Origin: Ketogulonicigenium robustum | GTDB lineage: Bacteria; Pseudomonadota; Alphaproteobacteria; Rhodobacterales; Rhodobacteraceae | Assembly (NCBI RefSeq): GCF_002117445.1 | Contig: NZ_CP019937.1 | Span: forward strand, 559,501 to 623,500 | Length of the DNA stretch: 64,000 nucleotides | Reading direction: 5' to 3' | In this document: piece by piece, positions 28,665 through 37,614 of the stretch | How the letters are laid out: the number at the start of each line of letters is the position of its first letter | Position numbering within the stretch: position 1 is the first letter of the stretch | Position numbers and translations under genes: made by a program | Notes under the pieces: generated by a model | The model's input: the letters and a program-made list of their open reading frames with translations, nothing else | Told to the model about the DNA's origin: nothing | Database searches by the model: none

Positions 28665-29207
28665 TTACAACCTTTGCCCCATGGCGTTCACCTCGCCCGC
28701 GGCGGGGCGGCGCAAGCCGAAGACAAGATACATGATCCCGACCGCCAAAGGATAACACAGAATCGTCATGACCATCTGCGAAAGCTGCGCCGGTAGCCCT
28801 GCTTGTGGCACGGCAAACAGCACAAGCACCGCGCGGCGGGCGAAAACCAGCAGCACGATGCCGAAGGTGACCGTCATCCATTCAATCCAGAAAGGCGCCT
28901 CGCGCAGGCGGGCGGCGCGGCGGCGCAGCGCCTCGGTCAGGGCGATAACCAGCGCAACCTCCAGCCCCGGCGGGTTCTGGAACAGCAGGTCCGCCAGCAG
29001 GAACAGCACCGCAATCGTCCAAACCGGCGTATAATCGGGCCGCCGTGTCACCCAAACCAGCGTGATCAGCAGCAGCAAATCGGGCGGCACCACCGGCCCC
29101 GGCGGGATGGTGTTCAGCGGCAACAAACGCAGCAGAATAATCGCCAGCGCCAGCACCAAATAGGTCAGGCGGCCCTGCCAGCCGCGCAGGGCGCTGGGTT
29201 CAGCCAT
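28665..29207 (-). CDS. mreD: Rod shape-determining protein MreD
   Basis: 180 residues, mostly hydrophobic with about five to six membrane segments. MreD is the poorly conserved membrane member of the MreBCD system; identification relies on size, topology and position between mreC and mrdA. I chose ATG 29207, which overlaps the mreC end by 8 bp (ATGGCTGA), rather than an in-frame start at 29225 deeper inside mreC. Confidence 0.88.
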   Translation of the reverse strand: MAEPSALRGWQGRLTYLVLALAIILLRLLPLNTIPPGPVVPPDLLLLITLVWVTRRPDYTPVWTIAVLFLLADLLFQNPPGLEVALVIALTEALRRRAARLREAPFWIEWMTVTFGIVLLVFARRAVLVLFAVPQAGLPAQLSQMVMTILCYPLAVGIMYLVFGLRRPAAGEVNAMGQRL

Positions 29208-30147
29208 CGCTGTCGTCACCCGCAACGGCCGGCATTTGCCCGTCGTCTAGTGCCGGGGGGAAGGTCGGTTCCGGCCCGACCAGCAGGCCCCCGGGGTCGT
29301 TGATCGCCTCGGTGCGCGGGGCGCGCAGCACGCGCAAGAATTCAAGTCGTTCGTAATCGGCCGACAGGCGCACGCGCAACCGCCGGTCGGTGCCGAGGGC
29401 CACTTGCCCCACCAGCAGATCGGGCGGGAAAATGCCGCCGTCGCCCGAGGATACAACCCGATCGCCCGGCCGGATTTGATCTGCGTTTTCAATGAATTCC
29501 AGCACAGGATAGATGGTGTTGTCACCCGACAGGATCGCGCGCTGACCCGAGGGTTGGATCAGTACCGGGACTTTGCTGGAGCTATCGGTCAGCAGCAGGA
29601 CGCGCGATGTATGGCTGCCGACACCCGAAATGCGCCCGACCAGACCGATGCCATCCATCGCGGGCCAGCCGTCGATAATACCGTCGCGTGCACCGACGTT
29701 AAGCAGCACCGACTGGCGGAACGGCGATCCGCTATCGGCCAGCACCTCACCCGTCAGATAGGTGAGGGTCGGGTCGATGCGGACATTGTTCAGGTCCAGT
29801 AGCTTGGCGTTTTCCTGCTCCAGTTGCAGGGCAGCCTCGCGCCAAGCCCGCATCTGCTGCAACTCCAGCCGTAGCTCTCGGTTCTGGTCGTAAATGCGAC
29901 GGTAGCTTTGGAAGTCGGCGACCAGCTTGGCGGTGCCGGTCAGCGGTGCGGTCACCCACTGCACGCGCGGCACGATAGTGTCGATGACGGCGGTGCGCAT
30001 CCGTTCGACCCGCGGGCTATCGATACGCCAGACCAGAAACAGCAGCACCATGACCAGCACTAGCGTGCCCACCACAAGGCGGCGCACCGGACGGACGTAG
30101 TCGTCCCCCGTTGCCTTGCCGCCCGAAGATTTATGGTCGCGTGCCAA
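29200..30147 (-). CDS. mreC: Rod shape-determining protein MreC, TTG start
   Basis: 315 residues. It organises the elongasome in the periplasm. It has a membrane helix at about 24-44 and a coiled coil at about 80-115 (YDQNRELRLELQQMRAWR). The beta-domain contains GEVLADSGSPFRQSVLLNVGARDGI, GLVGRISGVGSHTSRVLLLTD and VVSSGDGGIFPPDLLVG. No ATG is available before the conserved region; TTG at 30147 (MARDHKSSGGK) has AAGGG about 10 bp upstream. A Pro/Asp-rich tail ends the protein. Confidence 0.94.
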   Translation of the reverse strand: MARDHKSSGGKATGDDYVRPVRRLVVGTLVLVMVLLFLVWRIDSPRVERMRTAVIDTIVPRVQWVTAPLTGTAKLVADFQSYRRIYDQNRELRLELQQMRAWREAALQLEQENAKLLDLNNVRIDPTLTYLTGEVLADSGSPFRQSVLLNVGARDGIIDGWPAMDGIGLVGRISGVGSHTSRVLLLTDSSSKVPVLIQPSGQRAILSGDNTIYPVLEFIENADQIRPGDRVVSSGDGGIFPPDLLVGQVALGTDRRLRVRLSADYERLEFLRVLRAPRTEAINDPGGLLVGPEPTFPPALDDGQMPAVAGDDSDG

Positions 30148-30178
30148 ATCCAGCCCTTACACCTGACGGCTGACGGGA

Positions 30179-31318
<1,140 letters not shown>

Positions 31319-31467
31319 TTATAGGTCGTGATCTGCGGCTGTGAAAGGGCACGATAGGGGCAGCGCGCGCGCAACTGGCGGTGATTGGGCCGGATTACGC
31401 CGGAAATCCGCATTTCAACGCCTACGTTGACGGGCTTGTGTACAGAACATCGGCGATTGGTGCGCGG

Positions 31468-32439
31468 CTAGGGCGCGCTTGCACGGATCGCTTGCGAAAA
31501 ACCGGCGCGCGGGTGGTCGGCCCCCAGACGTGCCGCTGCCCGCATATGTGCGTAATCGTCGCCCAACGCAATTCGCCCGATGTCGTGCAGAAAATCGGCC
31601 ACATAGCCCGAGGCGAGGATCCGCCAGTCGAACCGCGCCGTCGGGTCGATCTGATGCACCAACTGGTAGATGATGGTCGTGCAGTTGCCAAAGATCGTGT
31701 GATAAAACGCGGGCGTCGTCTCTAGCTGGTTGCCAAGGTGGGTGAACGCCTCGAACAGGGCGCGCGCCTCGGCAGGGGTGGCGACGATGGGATAGAGCGA
31801 GACCTCCTCGCGCCGCGCGTTGGTGCGCAGGTAGATGATGTCGGCTTCGTCCGCCGCGATCAGAACCAGTTCGAATTGTTTGAACAGCCCCCCCAGCGAG
31901 GAAAAACTCTCGCCCGCCTCTTTGCGGATCTCGGCCGAAAAGGCGACGCGCTGGCCGTCGGAAAACCCAAAGCTCAGCAACGTGTGCGCGATGGCCTCGC
32001 TGCTCCAGACCGATGTGATCAGGTCGATGGATGTGATCTTGTCGAGGTCGTAGGTCCGGTCTTCCCAGCGGGGTGTAAAGTCGGTGATCGTTTGCCAGTC
32101 GAAGTCGCGCACGTTGTGCAACGTGACGATGGCGCCGGTCTGGGTGGCGGTCACGCCGCGGCTGACCTCGGGGGCCCAAACCTTGTCGTTGGATGGGGTG
32201 ATCGACACCCACCATAGGGCAAAGACCCCGATGCTCGTGCCCAGCGCAATCCACCCCAGCCGGCGCTTGCGCAGCACGATGCAGGTGCAGGCCATCGCCG
32301 CTGCCACCGTGAAAGCCCCGATCTGCAGCCCGCCTGACAGTTGGAACCAGATGGTGCCGCCCGCCCAAATCGCCAGTGTGATCAGTACGGCGAAGAATAC
32401 GCCCGTGCGCATCTTGTTACACACAGCAGGGCGCATCAT
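31468..32439 (-). CDS. DUF4105 membrane protein
   Basis: 323 residues. Three hydrophobic segments near the N-terminus (about 12-33, 37-56, 61-80) are followed by a DUF4105 domain (related to the N-terminal periplasmic domain of Lnb), recognisable by WEDRTYDLDKI, SSEAIAHTLLSFGFSDGQ, and the Cys of FGNCTTIIYQL. This domain is thought to be a papain-like thiol hydrolase; the Cys-containing NCTT fits the nucleophile and the invariant His candidates lie in HTIFGN and in the SEAIAHTLLSFGF stretch. Its ATG overlaps the stop of the lipoprotein hydrolase (ATGA), so the pair is one operon, probably acting together in the envelope. Substrate unknown. Confidence 0.82.
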   Translation of the reverse strand: MMRPAVCNKMRTGVFFAVLITLAIWAGGTIWFQLSGGLQIGAFTVAAAMACTCIVLRKRRLGWIALGTSIGVFALWWVSITPSNDKVWAPEVSRGVTATQTGAIVTLHNVRDFDWQTITDFTPRWEDRTYDLDKITSIDLITSVWSSEAIAHTLLSFGFSDGQRVAFSAEIRKEAGESFSSLGGLFKQFELVLIAADEADIIYLRTNARREEVSLYPIVATPAEARALFEAFTHLGNQLETTPAFYHTIFGNCTTIIYQLVHQIDPTARFDWRILASGYVADFLHDIGRIALGDDYAHMRAAARLGADHPRAGFSQAIRASAP

Positions 32440-33524
32440 TCGACCAGAACGTTGCCGATGCTTTGCAGCGTCGAGCCGATCCCCTCGACCACGAAAGCGC
32501 CCGCTTGCCGCAGCGAATACAGCGGGTTTTCGGCATAGCTGGTGGCGCCGCTACTGATCAGCCCGACATAGCGGCTGTGCGCGGTGCTGTCGGATGGCAC
32601 ATCGGTGATGTCGACAATGCGCACGCCGGCGTCGGCTGCGATTTTCTGCACCTCGGGGTCGTAAACATCGACCAGCCCCAGCCGCGAATGGCCGCCCGAT
32701 ACACGCTGCGAGAACCGCAATATGCCGTCGTCGGACGAGGCGAGGATTGTAATCGGCTCGTGCATGGGGCCGATGACGCCGATCTGTTCGCGGAACAAAT
32801 CTACATCCACGTCGGGCGCGGCCAGAATGACCTGCAGGCGGTCGAGGATGTTTTGCCGCCCCATCAGCTTCAGCTGCATCAACGCCTCGAGGGTGAGGCG
32901 CGCGCCCATGCTATGGGCAAGGATGGCGACTTTCTTGCTGGCGCCGGGGCGCTCGGCCAGTTGGATGATCAGGTTCACCAGCGCGGTGCGCGATTGGTCG
33001 GTCGCATCGCGATCGGCCAGATAGCCGCCAAGGCTGCCGGCGGACGGCCACGAAAACAGCACCGGCGTGCCTTCCATGTGCACATCGGCGCGCATCTGCG
33101 CCATGCGGTACACGGCCTCTTGGAAGCTGGTGTTGTAGCCATGCACATAAAGGCCAACCGCTTCGCTATTGGCGATATCATGCGTGAGAGCGGCGCTGTT
33201 CAGAATGTGGTGCGATGTGGTGATGAAGTCGGTCGCGGGATTGGGTTGGCGCACGGGCCATTCGATGTGCCCCGCCGTGTGGTTTGGCGGGATCGACACC
33301 TCGTACGAGAGGAACTGCGCGGCGGGCATGCGGTCGGCGCCAAAGGCATAGGGGTGCCCGTCCAATGGTGCGCGGTTGGTGACGGCGTAGACCTTGACCG
33401 TTGTGGCGTTTGCGGGGGTTTCGATGGCCAAGGGCTGCAAAACTTGCGGCCCCGGGCGCGAGGAGCATGCGGCCAGCGTCATCAACAGACCAACCGTCAG
33501 GCATTTCATCGCGTTAGATGTCAT
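32436..33524 (-). CDS. Alpha/beta hydrolase lipoprotein (DUF900)
   Basis: 362 residues. A lipoprotein signal sequence ends in a lipobox at LAACSS; the residue after the Cys is Ser, which favours outer-membrane sorting in enterobacterial logic. The DUF900 serine-hydrolase domain has YVHGYNTSFQEAVYRMAQ, LFSWPSAGSLGGYL and the nucleophile elbow AILAHSMGARL. I start at ATG 33524; ATG 33509 (MKCLTVGLLMTLAAC) is equally plausible because neither has a clear ribosome site. It is the first gene of a two-gene operon with the DUF4105 protein. Confidence 0.88.
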   Translation of the reverse strand: MTSNAMKCLTVGLLMTLAACSSRPGPQVLQPLAIETPANATTVKVYAVTNRAPLDGHPYAFGADRMPAAQFLSYEVSIPPNHTAGHIEWPVRQPNPATDFITTSHHILNSAALTHDIANSEAVGLYVHGYNTSFQEAVYRMAQMRADVHMEGTPVLFSWPSAGSLGGYLADRDATDQSRTALVNLIIQLAERPGASKKVAILAHSMGARLTLEALMQLKLMGRQNILDRLQVILAAPDVDVDLFREQIGVIGPMHEPITILASSDDGILRFSQRVSGGHSRLGLVDVYDPEVQKIAADAGVRIVDITDVPSDSTAHSRYVGLISSGATSYAENPLYSLRQAGAFVVEGIGSTLQSIGNVLVE

Positions 33525-33664
33525 TTTCGCAACCCCGGCCACGCATGGCGCATCACAACTGTCGCGCCGTTGTTAGCGACGGTGCACGTGAAAATCTAGC
33601 GTAATGCTGCAGATTTGGTTTGTCGGGGATGTTCGCACCGGCCCAGCCAACTTGCTGGGAATAT

Positions 33665-33738
33665 TGGAGGCGAGTACCGGAATCGAACCGGTCTCCACGG
33701 ATTTGCAATCCGCTGCATAGCCAGCCTGCCCACTCGCC
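33665..33738 (-). tRNA. tRNA-Cys (GCA anticodon)
   Basis: 74 nt with encoded CCA. A 7-bp acceptor stem (GGCGAGT with ACTCGCC), an anticodon arm GCGGA-TTGCAAA-TCCGT with anticodon GCA, and a T arm with GGTTCGATTCC are all readable on the minus strand; the discriminator is U. A short inverted repeat (33642-33647 with 33654-33659) lies downstream as a weak terminator. Confidence 0.97.
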
Positions 33739-33841
33739 TTTTTGGGTGCTACGGCGCGGATTTACGGGCAAACGGGCGGATGCGCAAGGGGAAGATCGCA
33801 GGGAACTGCCTGCTCTTGGGTCACTTTGGTCGGGGCGGGGG

Positions 33842-33871
33842 TGCAGCCGCGCTATGGCGGGCGCGGCTGCA
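33842..33871 (-). terminator. Hairpin downstream of the DUF4394 remnant
   Basis: A perfect 10-bp stem (33842-33851 with 33862-33871) and 10-nt loop lie 20 bp past the ancestral stop of the DUF4394 remnant. There is no T run on the minus strand; on plus GGTTTT follows. It is probably the old gene's terminator or just a stable hairpin. Confidence 0.4.
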
Positions 33872-33890
33872 GGTTTTAAGGGGGCGGGCG

Positions 33891-34332
33891 TTACTGACCC
33901 GGCAAGATCCAATGTCGCGCACGTTCGCGCCTTCGATCATACCTGCCTCGGTCTTGCTGCCGTTCGTCAGGTCGAGGCTGTAGAAGGTGCCGTCGACGAC
34001 CAGCCATGCGGAATTGACGCCCTCGCTATCGGTCGCGATGTCAAAGCCGACCTCGGTCGGAGTCATGCCGATGCTGCCGATCTGGTTCAAGATGCCGTCG
34101 TTTGGCGGGTCCTGCAGCACCAGCCAGCCCGCTGCGCCATTAATGTCGAACGGCTGGGTGTCGGCTGTGCCAGGGACCGAATTGGTGTAGGTCCCCGCGA
34201 TGATGTTGGGCGTCGTGCCGTCGGCATAGACGTGGCGTCCGTCGGCAGTCACCTCGCCGGTTTCGACGTTCACGCGCAGGCGGTCTCCGTGGTTTTTCTC
34301 GTGATCTTTGCGGGACTAATCAATGCAAACAT
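33891..34332 (-). pseudogene. DUF4394 protein remnant (deleted and frameshifted)
   Basis: A readable stretch of about 120 codons matches the second half of DUF4394 proteins: DRLRVNVETGEVTADG, TTPNIIAGTYTNSVPGTA and LQDPPNDGILNQIGS. It lacks the N-terminal half. A good ribosome site (GAAGGAGG) and ATG at 34332 survive, but that frame stops after 20 codons, and the homologous frame has a TAG at 34314-34316. At the other end the frame reads VRDI and then diverges; skipping to the next frame at 33909-33910 restores ILPGQ and a TAA at 33891, so one base has been lost. The gene is dead by internal deletion plus a 1-bp deletion. The intact family is extracytoplasmic, of unknown function. Confidence 0.82.
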
Positions 34333-34458
34333 GGTCGCCTCCTTCTTTGTTTTGCTGTGCCGCGATGCGGCGTCTCATGCGTCCCGCGCGGGAGGGACGA
34401 AAGACCGCGCAGGGGCACGTGTGGGCGTCGTATGGTGGAATGCGGCGCTGGGCGCGCA

Positions 34459-34468
34459 CCCCCCCCCC
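34459..34468. repeat. Homopolymer tract C10
   Basis: Ten consecutive C on plus inside the decayed ECF/DUF4394 locus; an A8 tract lies at 34540-34547. Long runs like these are absent from the coding DNA nearby and fit unselected, slippage-prone sequence. Confidence 0.7.
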
Positions 34469-34490
34469 GATGTTGCCCCCTCGGGCGGGG

Positions 34491-34976
34491 CTACACAGGA
34501 AGATACGGGGCGCGGCGCGATAAAGTTTCACTGCGCGCGAAAAAAAACATTCGTGCGTCGCCCTGAAGACTGGCCAAACCGGGGGGCAGATGTCGAGGAG
34601 GTCGCCGCCAGTCAGAACGGGGCCGGTGGTTGATCCGCCCGGCGGTTCGAGGCTGATTGCCATGTGGGCGGCGCTGGTCATCAGGTCGCGCGCGGCGCAG
34701 GCACAGTCGGTCGATGGCGTGGTGACGGGCAATCGCGGTCAGCCACGACATCGGGCATTGACCCATCAGAGCAAAGCGGTCGGCCTTTAGACAGATTTTA
34801 ACATAGACTTCCTGCAAGGCTTCCTCGGCATCGGATCTGTTCTTTAAGACACGCAGGCAGGTTCCGAAAAGTTTCGCCGATGTTGCCGCATACAAGTTAT
34901 TGAAGGCACCGCGATCATGCAGGGCGACTTTCACAATCAAAGCCGTGAAGTCGTCCTGCGTGTACGGGCGTAGCAT
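34491..34976 (-). pseudogene. ECF sigma factor remnant (region 2 only)
   Basis: The first ~96 codons are a good ECF sigma region 2: FNNLYAATSAKLFGTCLRVL, KNRSDAEEALQEVYVKIC, and SWLTAIARHHAIDRLCLRR. After RLCLRRA (about 34689) the frame loses all family likeness. Sigma-like linker residues appear in a second frame (ARDLMTSAAHMAISLEPPGG, then GPVLTGGDLLDIC), and no region 4 helix-turn-helix follows in any frame. So the gene is frameshifted and 3'-truncated. An anti-sigma gene would be expected next and is missing. The product, if made, could not bind a -35 element. Confidence 0.75.
34502..34530 (-). promoter_or_regulatory. Putative ECF-sigma promoter
   Basis: On the minus strand, TGAAAC (34530-34525) and CGTATC (34507-34502) are separated by exactly 17 bp. 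This is the AAC/CGT pattern typical of ECF sigma promoters, and it points at the DUF4394 remnant, whose ATG is 170 bp downstream. It most likely was the target of the neighbouring ECF sigma factor. Assignment is by eye only. Confidence 0.5.
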
Positions 34977-35036
34977 GCGACCTCTGCATTCGTTGGTCGC
35001 AGCATGCGTCGGCGCGCTACGTCATACAAGCACTGC

Positions 35037-36059
35037 TTAGTGCCGGTCGATCGCGCGTCCATCCGCGTCGAACCACAGCGCGCGCTGCATATCGAGGCTG
35101 ACCCAGACATCGACAGCATCATGCGCGATGGCCTGCCGCGGGCTGACCGCGATCAGTTTGCCAAGATCGGTGTCGATATGCAGGATGACCTCGGCCCCCG
35201 ACATTTCGGATAGCACGATGCGGCCTGCGACTGCGTAGCCATCGGGCTGTGCTGCGTGGACGGACAGCATTTCCGGGCGCAGCCCTGCGGTTGCACCGCG
35301 CACAAACGCCTCGGGTAGTTTTGCGGCAGGAACGAAGTTTATCCCCGGCGCGCCGAGGAACGCGGCCACGAACATGTTGGCGGGGGTGTCGTAGATCTCG
35401 TCCGGCGTGGCGAACTGTTGCAAGTGGCCGCCTTGCATCACCGCGATGCGGTCGGCCAGCGACAGCGCCTCGGTCTGGTCGTGGGTGACATAGATGATCG
35501 TGGCGCCAAGCTGGCGGTGCAGTTGCTTGATCTCGGTCCGCATGGCGACGCGCAGTGCGTTGTCGAGGTTCGACAGCGGCTCGTCCATCAGAAAGACCGA
35601 GGTGTCGCGCGCCATCGCGCGGCCCATCGCCACGCGCTGGCGTTGTCCCCCCGACAGCGCGCCGGGTTTGCGATCCAGATAGGGCGTCAGTTGCAAAATC
35701 TCGGCGACTTCGGCGGCTTTCGCGTTGCGCGCGGCCTTGGGCATTTTGCGCAGTTCCAGCCCGAAAGCGATATTTTCGCGCACCGTCATATGCGGATAAA
35801 GCGCGTAGTTCTGGAAGATCATGGCGATGTCGCGATCTTGCGGTGCTTTGTCGTTCACGCGCGTGCCGTTGATAATGATGTCGCCCTCGGCCGTGTTTTC
35901 CAGCCCTGCGATCAGGCGCAGCATCGTCGATTTACCACAGCCGGAAGGCCCGACGATCACCACGAATTCGCCCGCCTGAATATCAAGCGAGACGCCGTGC
36001 AGGATTTGCGGGCCGTTGGGGTAGGATTTGCGGATGTCGCGCAAGGTGATGCCGGTCAT
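35037..36059 (-). CDS. ugpC: sn-glycerol-3-phosphate ABC transporter ATPase UgpC
   Basis: 340 residues. Energises glycerol-3-phosphate import. Walker A VGPSGCGKSTMLRLI, Q-loop FQNYALYPHMTVREN, signature LSGGQRQRVAMGRA, Walker B VFLMDEPLSNLD and H-loop VTHDQTEA are all present. The C-terminal TOBE-like domain (from about 240) has GLRPEM. ATG at 36059 overlaps the ugpQ stop (ATGA). It is the last gene of the operon; only 60 bp separate its stop from the sigma remnant. Confidence 0.92.
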   Translation of the reverse strand: MTGITLRDIRKSYPNGPQILHGVSLDIQAGEFVVIVGPSGCGKSTMLRLIAGLENTAEGDIIINGTRVNDKAPQDRDIAMIFQNYALYPHMTVRENIAFGLELRKMPKAARNAKAAEVAEILQLTPYLDRKPGALSGGQRQRVAMGRAMARDTSVFLMDEPLSNLDNALRVAMRTEIKQLHRQLGATIIYVTHDQTEALSLADRIAVMQGGHLQQFATPDEIYDTPANMFVAAFLGAPGINFVPAAKLPEAFVRGATAGLRPEMLSVHAAQPDGYAVAGRIVLSEMSGAEVILHIDTDLGKLIAVSPRQAIAHDAVDVWVSLDMQRALWFDADGRAIDRH

Positions 36060-36790
36060 GGGCGGTTCTTTCGAATGGCGATGGCAAGCGAGGGGCGGTC
36101 GGTCGTAAAGACCTTGAGCCCCAGATCGAGCGCTTTGGTGATTTGGGTGGGGGTGTGGGCGGCCCACGCGCCGATGGCGAGGCCCGCGTCTTGGGTGCGG
36201 GCTGCGATGTCGGCGGTAACGGCATCAATGTGTAGGCCGATTTCGGGCAGCCCGTGGTCTTTGGCCACCTTCAGCAGCGCGGGCAGGCCAAGCTGTTCCA
36301 GAACCGGCGTGCTGACCAGCCACAGGCGCGGCTGGCTGCTGGCCGCGCCGATTTCATCCAGACTTTCCAGCAAGAAGGACGAAAACGTCGTCGTGGCCAA
36401 GCGCCCCTGCGCGGTCAGCATAGCGACGACGCGGGGGACAAAATCGGGGTAGGGACGCGCGTCGACCCCCGGTTTGATTTCGCAGCGAAAGGCGACGGGG
36501 CTGTTCTGGAAAATCGCGCAAAGCTGTTCCAGCGTGATCGGCCCCGTGCCGTGGCCATAGCTGATGCGGGCGGCCTGCACGTCGGCCAGCGTCATCTGTG
36601 CGATGGCGCCAGTGCGGTCGGTTGTGCGGTCCAGCGTGGCGTCGTGATGCACGATGATCGCGCCGTCGCGTGTCGGGTGCAGGTCGAATTCGACCTCGTC
36701 CAGCGGCATTTGCGCGGTGGCGGTGAAACCTGCGTGCGTGCTGTCGCCGAATTCCAGCGTGCCGCCGCGGTGCGAGGCGATGCGGGTCAT
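36056..36790 (-). CDS. ugpQ: Glycerophosphodiester phosphodiesterase
   Basis: 244 residues, cytoplasmic (no signal). It splits glycerophosphodiesters to glycerol-3-phosphate and an alcohol. GDPD motifs: ASHRGG with the catalytic His, EVEFDLHPTRDGAIIVHHDATLDRTTD with Glu/Asp metal ligands and the second His, and FRCEIKPG. ATG at 36790 has AAAGGA 7 bp upstream. It sits between ugpE and ugpC, whereas in E. coli ugpQ is last, after ugpC. Confidence 0.93.
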   Translation of the reverse strand: MTRIASHRGGTLEFGDSTHAGFTATAQMPLDEVEFDLHPTRDGAIIVHHDATLDRTTDRTGAIAQMTLADVQAARISYGHGTGPITLEQLCAIFQNSPVAFRCEIKPGVDARPYPDFVPRVVAMLTAQGRLATTTFSSFLLESLDEIGAASSQPRLWLVSTPVLEQLGLPALLKVAKDHGLPEIGLHIDAVTADIAARTQDAGLAIGAWAAHTPTQITKALDLGLKVFTTDRPSLAIAIRKNRP

Positions 36791-36807
36791 GTTCAGTCCT
36801 TTTGGTG

Positions 36808-37614
36808 TCATTTGACGGCGCCCATGGTGATGCCGCGCACGAAGTGGCGCTCGACAAGCAGGAAGCCGATCAGAACGGGAAGTAGTGTGATGGTGGATGC
36901 GGCCATGATGAGGGGCCAGTCCAGAAACCCCTCGCCGGGGTTGGTCTGATAGAGGCGCGCAAGCCCGACCTGCAGGGTATACATGTCGCGTTTGCCGGTC
37001 GCGATCAGCGGCCAGATATAGTTGTTCCATTCGCTGATGAAGATGAACAAGCCCATCGACAACACGGCAGGCCGCGCAACGGGAACAATGACGCGCCAGA
37101 AGACCTGCATGTGGCTAGCACCATCCATATAGGCGGCCTCGTCCAGCGCACGGGGGATGCCGCGGATGTATTGGCGCAGGAAAAACGCGGCAAAGCCATT
37201 GGCCATGGCGGGCAGGATCAGCCCCGCATAGCTGTCCAGCAGCCCCACCTTGGCCAGCGACAGGTAGTTCGGAATGAGGCTGATATGGCTGGGGATCATC
37301 AGCGTTGTCACTACCGCGCCAAACAGCAGATTGTTACCGCGAAAGGTGAATCGCGCAAAGGCAAACGCCGCGATCGTGGCGATGAACAGCCCGCCGACGG
37401 TCACGACGCCAGACACGATCAGGCTATTCAGCAAATAGCGTGCAAAGCCGAAATCGCCGATGGCCTTGGTGTAGTTGTTAAACGTGAATTCCAGCCCGTG
37501 GGTGTAGTAGGCGTTTGCTGTCTGGAACGAGATCCAGATCGAATAGAGCACCGGCGACAGGAAGATGACGCCGCCCAGCAAGGCCAGCGTAGTCAAGATA
37601 CGATCACGATTCAT
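36808..37614 (-). CDS. ugpE: sn-glycerol-3-phosphate ABC transporter permease UgpE
   Basis: 268 residues, six membrane helices, MalG-type. The EAA loop that docks on the ATPase reads DEAAYMDGASHMQVFWRVIVP. The start ATG 37614 (MNRDRILTTLALLGGV) overlaps the ugpA end by 11 bp and has AAGGTG in front; the longer in-frame extension is ugpA shadow. It ends in the usual VERHFVRGITMGAVK, typical of the UgpE branch. Confidence 0.92.
   Translation of the reverse strand: MNRDRILTTLALLGGVIFLSPVLYSIWISFQTANAYYTHGLEFTFNNYTKAIGDFGFARYLLNSLIVSGVVTVGGLFIATIAAFAFARFTFRGNNLLFGAVVTTLMIPSHISLIPNYLSLAKVGLLDSYAGLILPAMANGFAAFFLRQYIRGIPRALDEAAYMDGASHMQVFWRVIVPVARPAVLSMGLFIFISEWNNYIWPLIATGKRDMYTLQVGLARLYQTNPGEGFLDWPLIMAASTITLLPVLIGFLLVERHFVRGITMGAVK

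Noticed and set aside
28645-28881. 79-codon N-terminal extension of mrdA
   Set aside because: It overlaps mreD in a different frame and lacks PBP2 similarity; ATG 28644 matches the normal N-terminus before the membrane anchor.
33560-33664. att site or integrase remnant next to tRNA-Cys
   Set aside because: No direct repeat of the tRNA 3' end and no integrase gene were found in the interval up to tRNA-Thr.
34316-34732. 139-codon frame overlapping the sigma remnant and leader as a separate gene
   Set aside because: Its first part is the sigma linker out of frame, and the rest crosses homopolymer runs and the promoter region; it is better explained as a frameshifted fragment.
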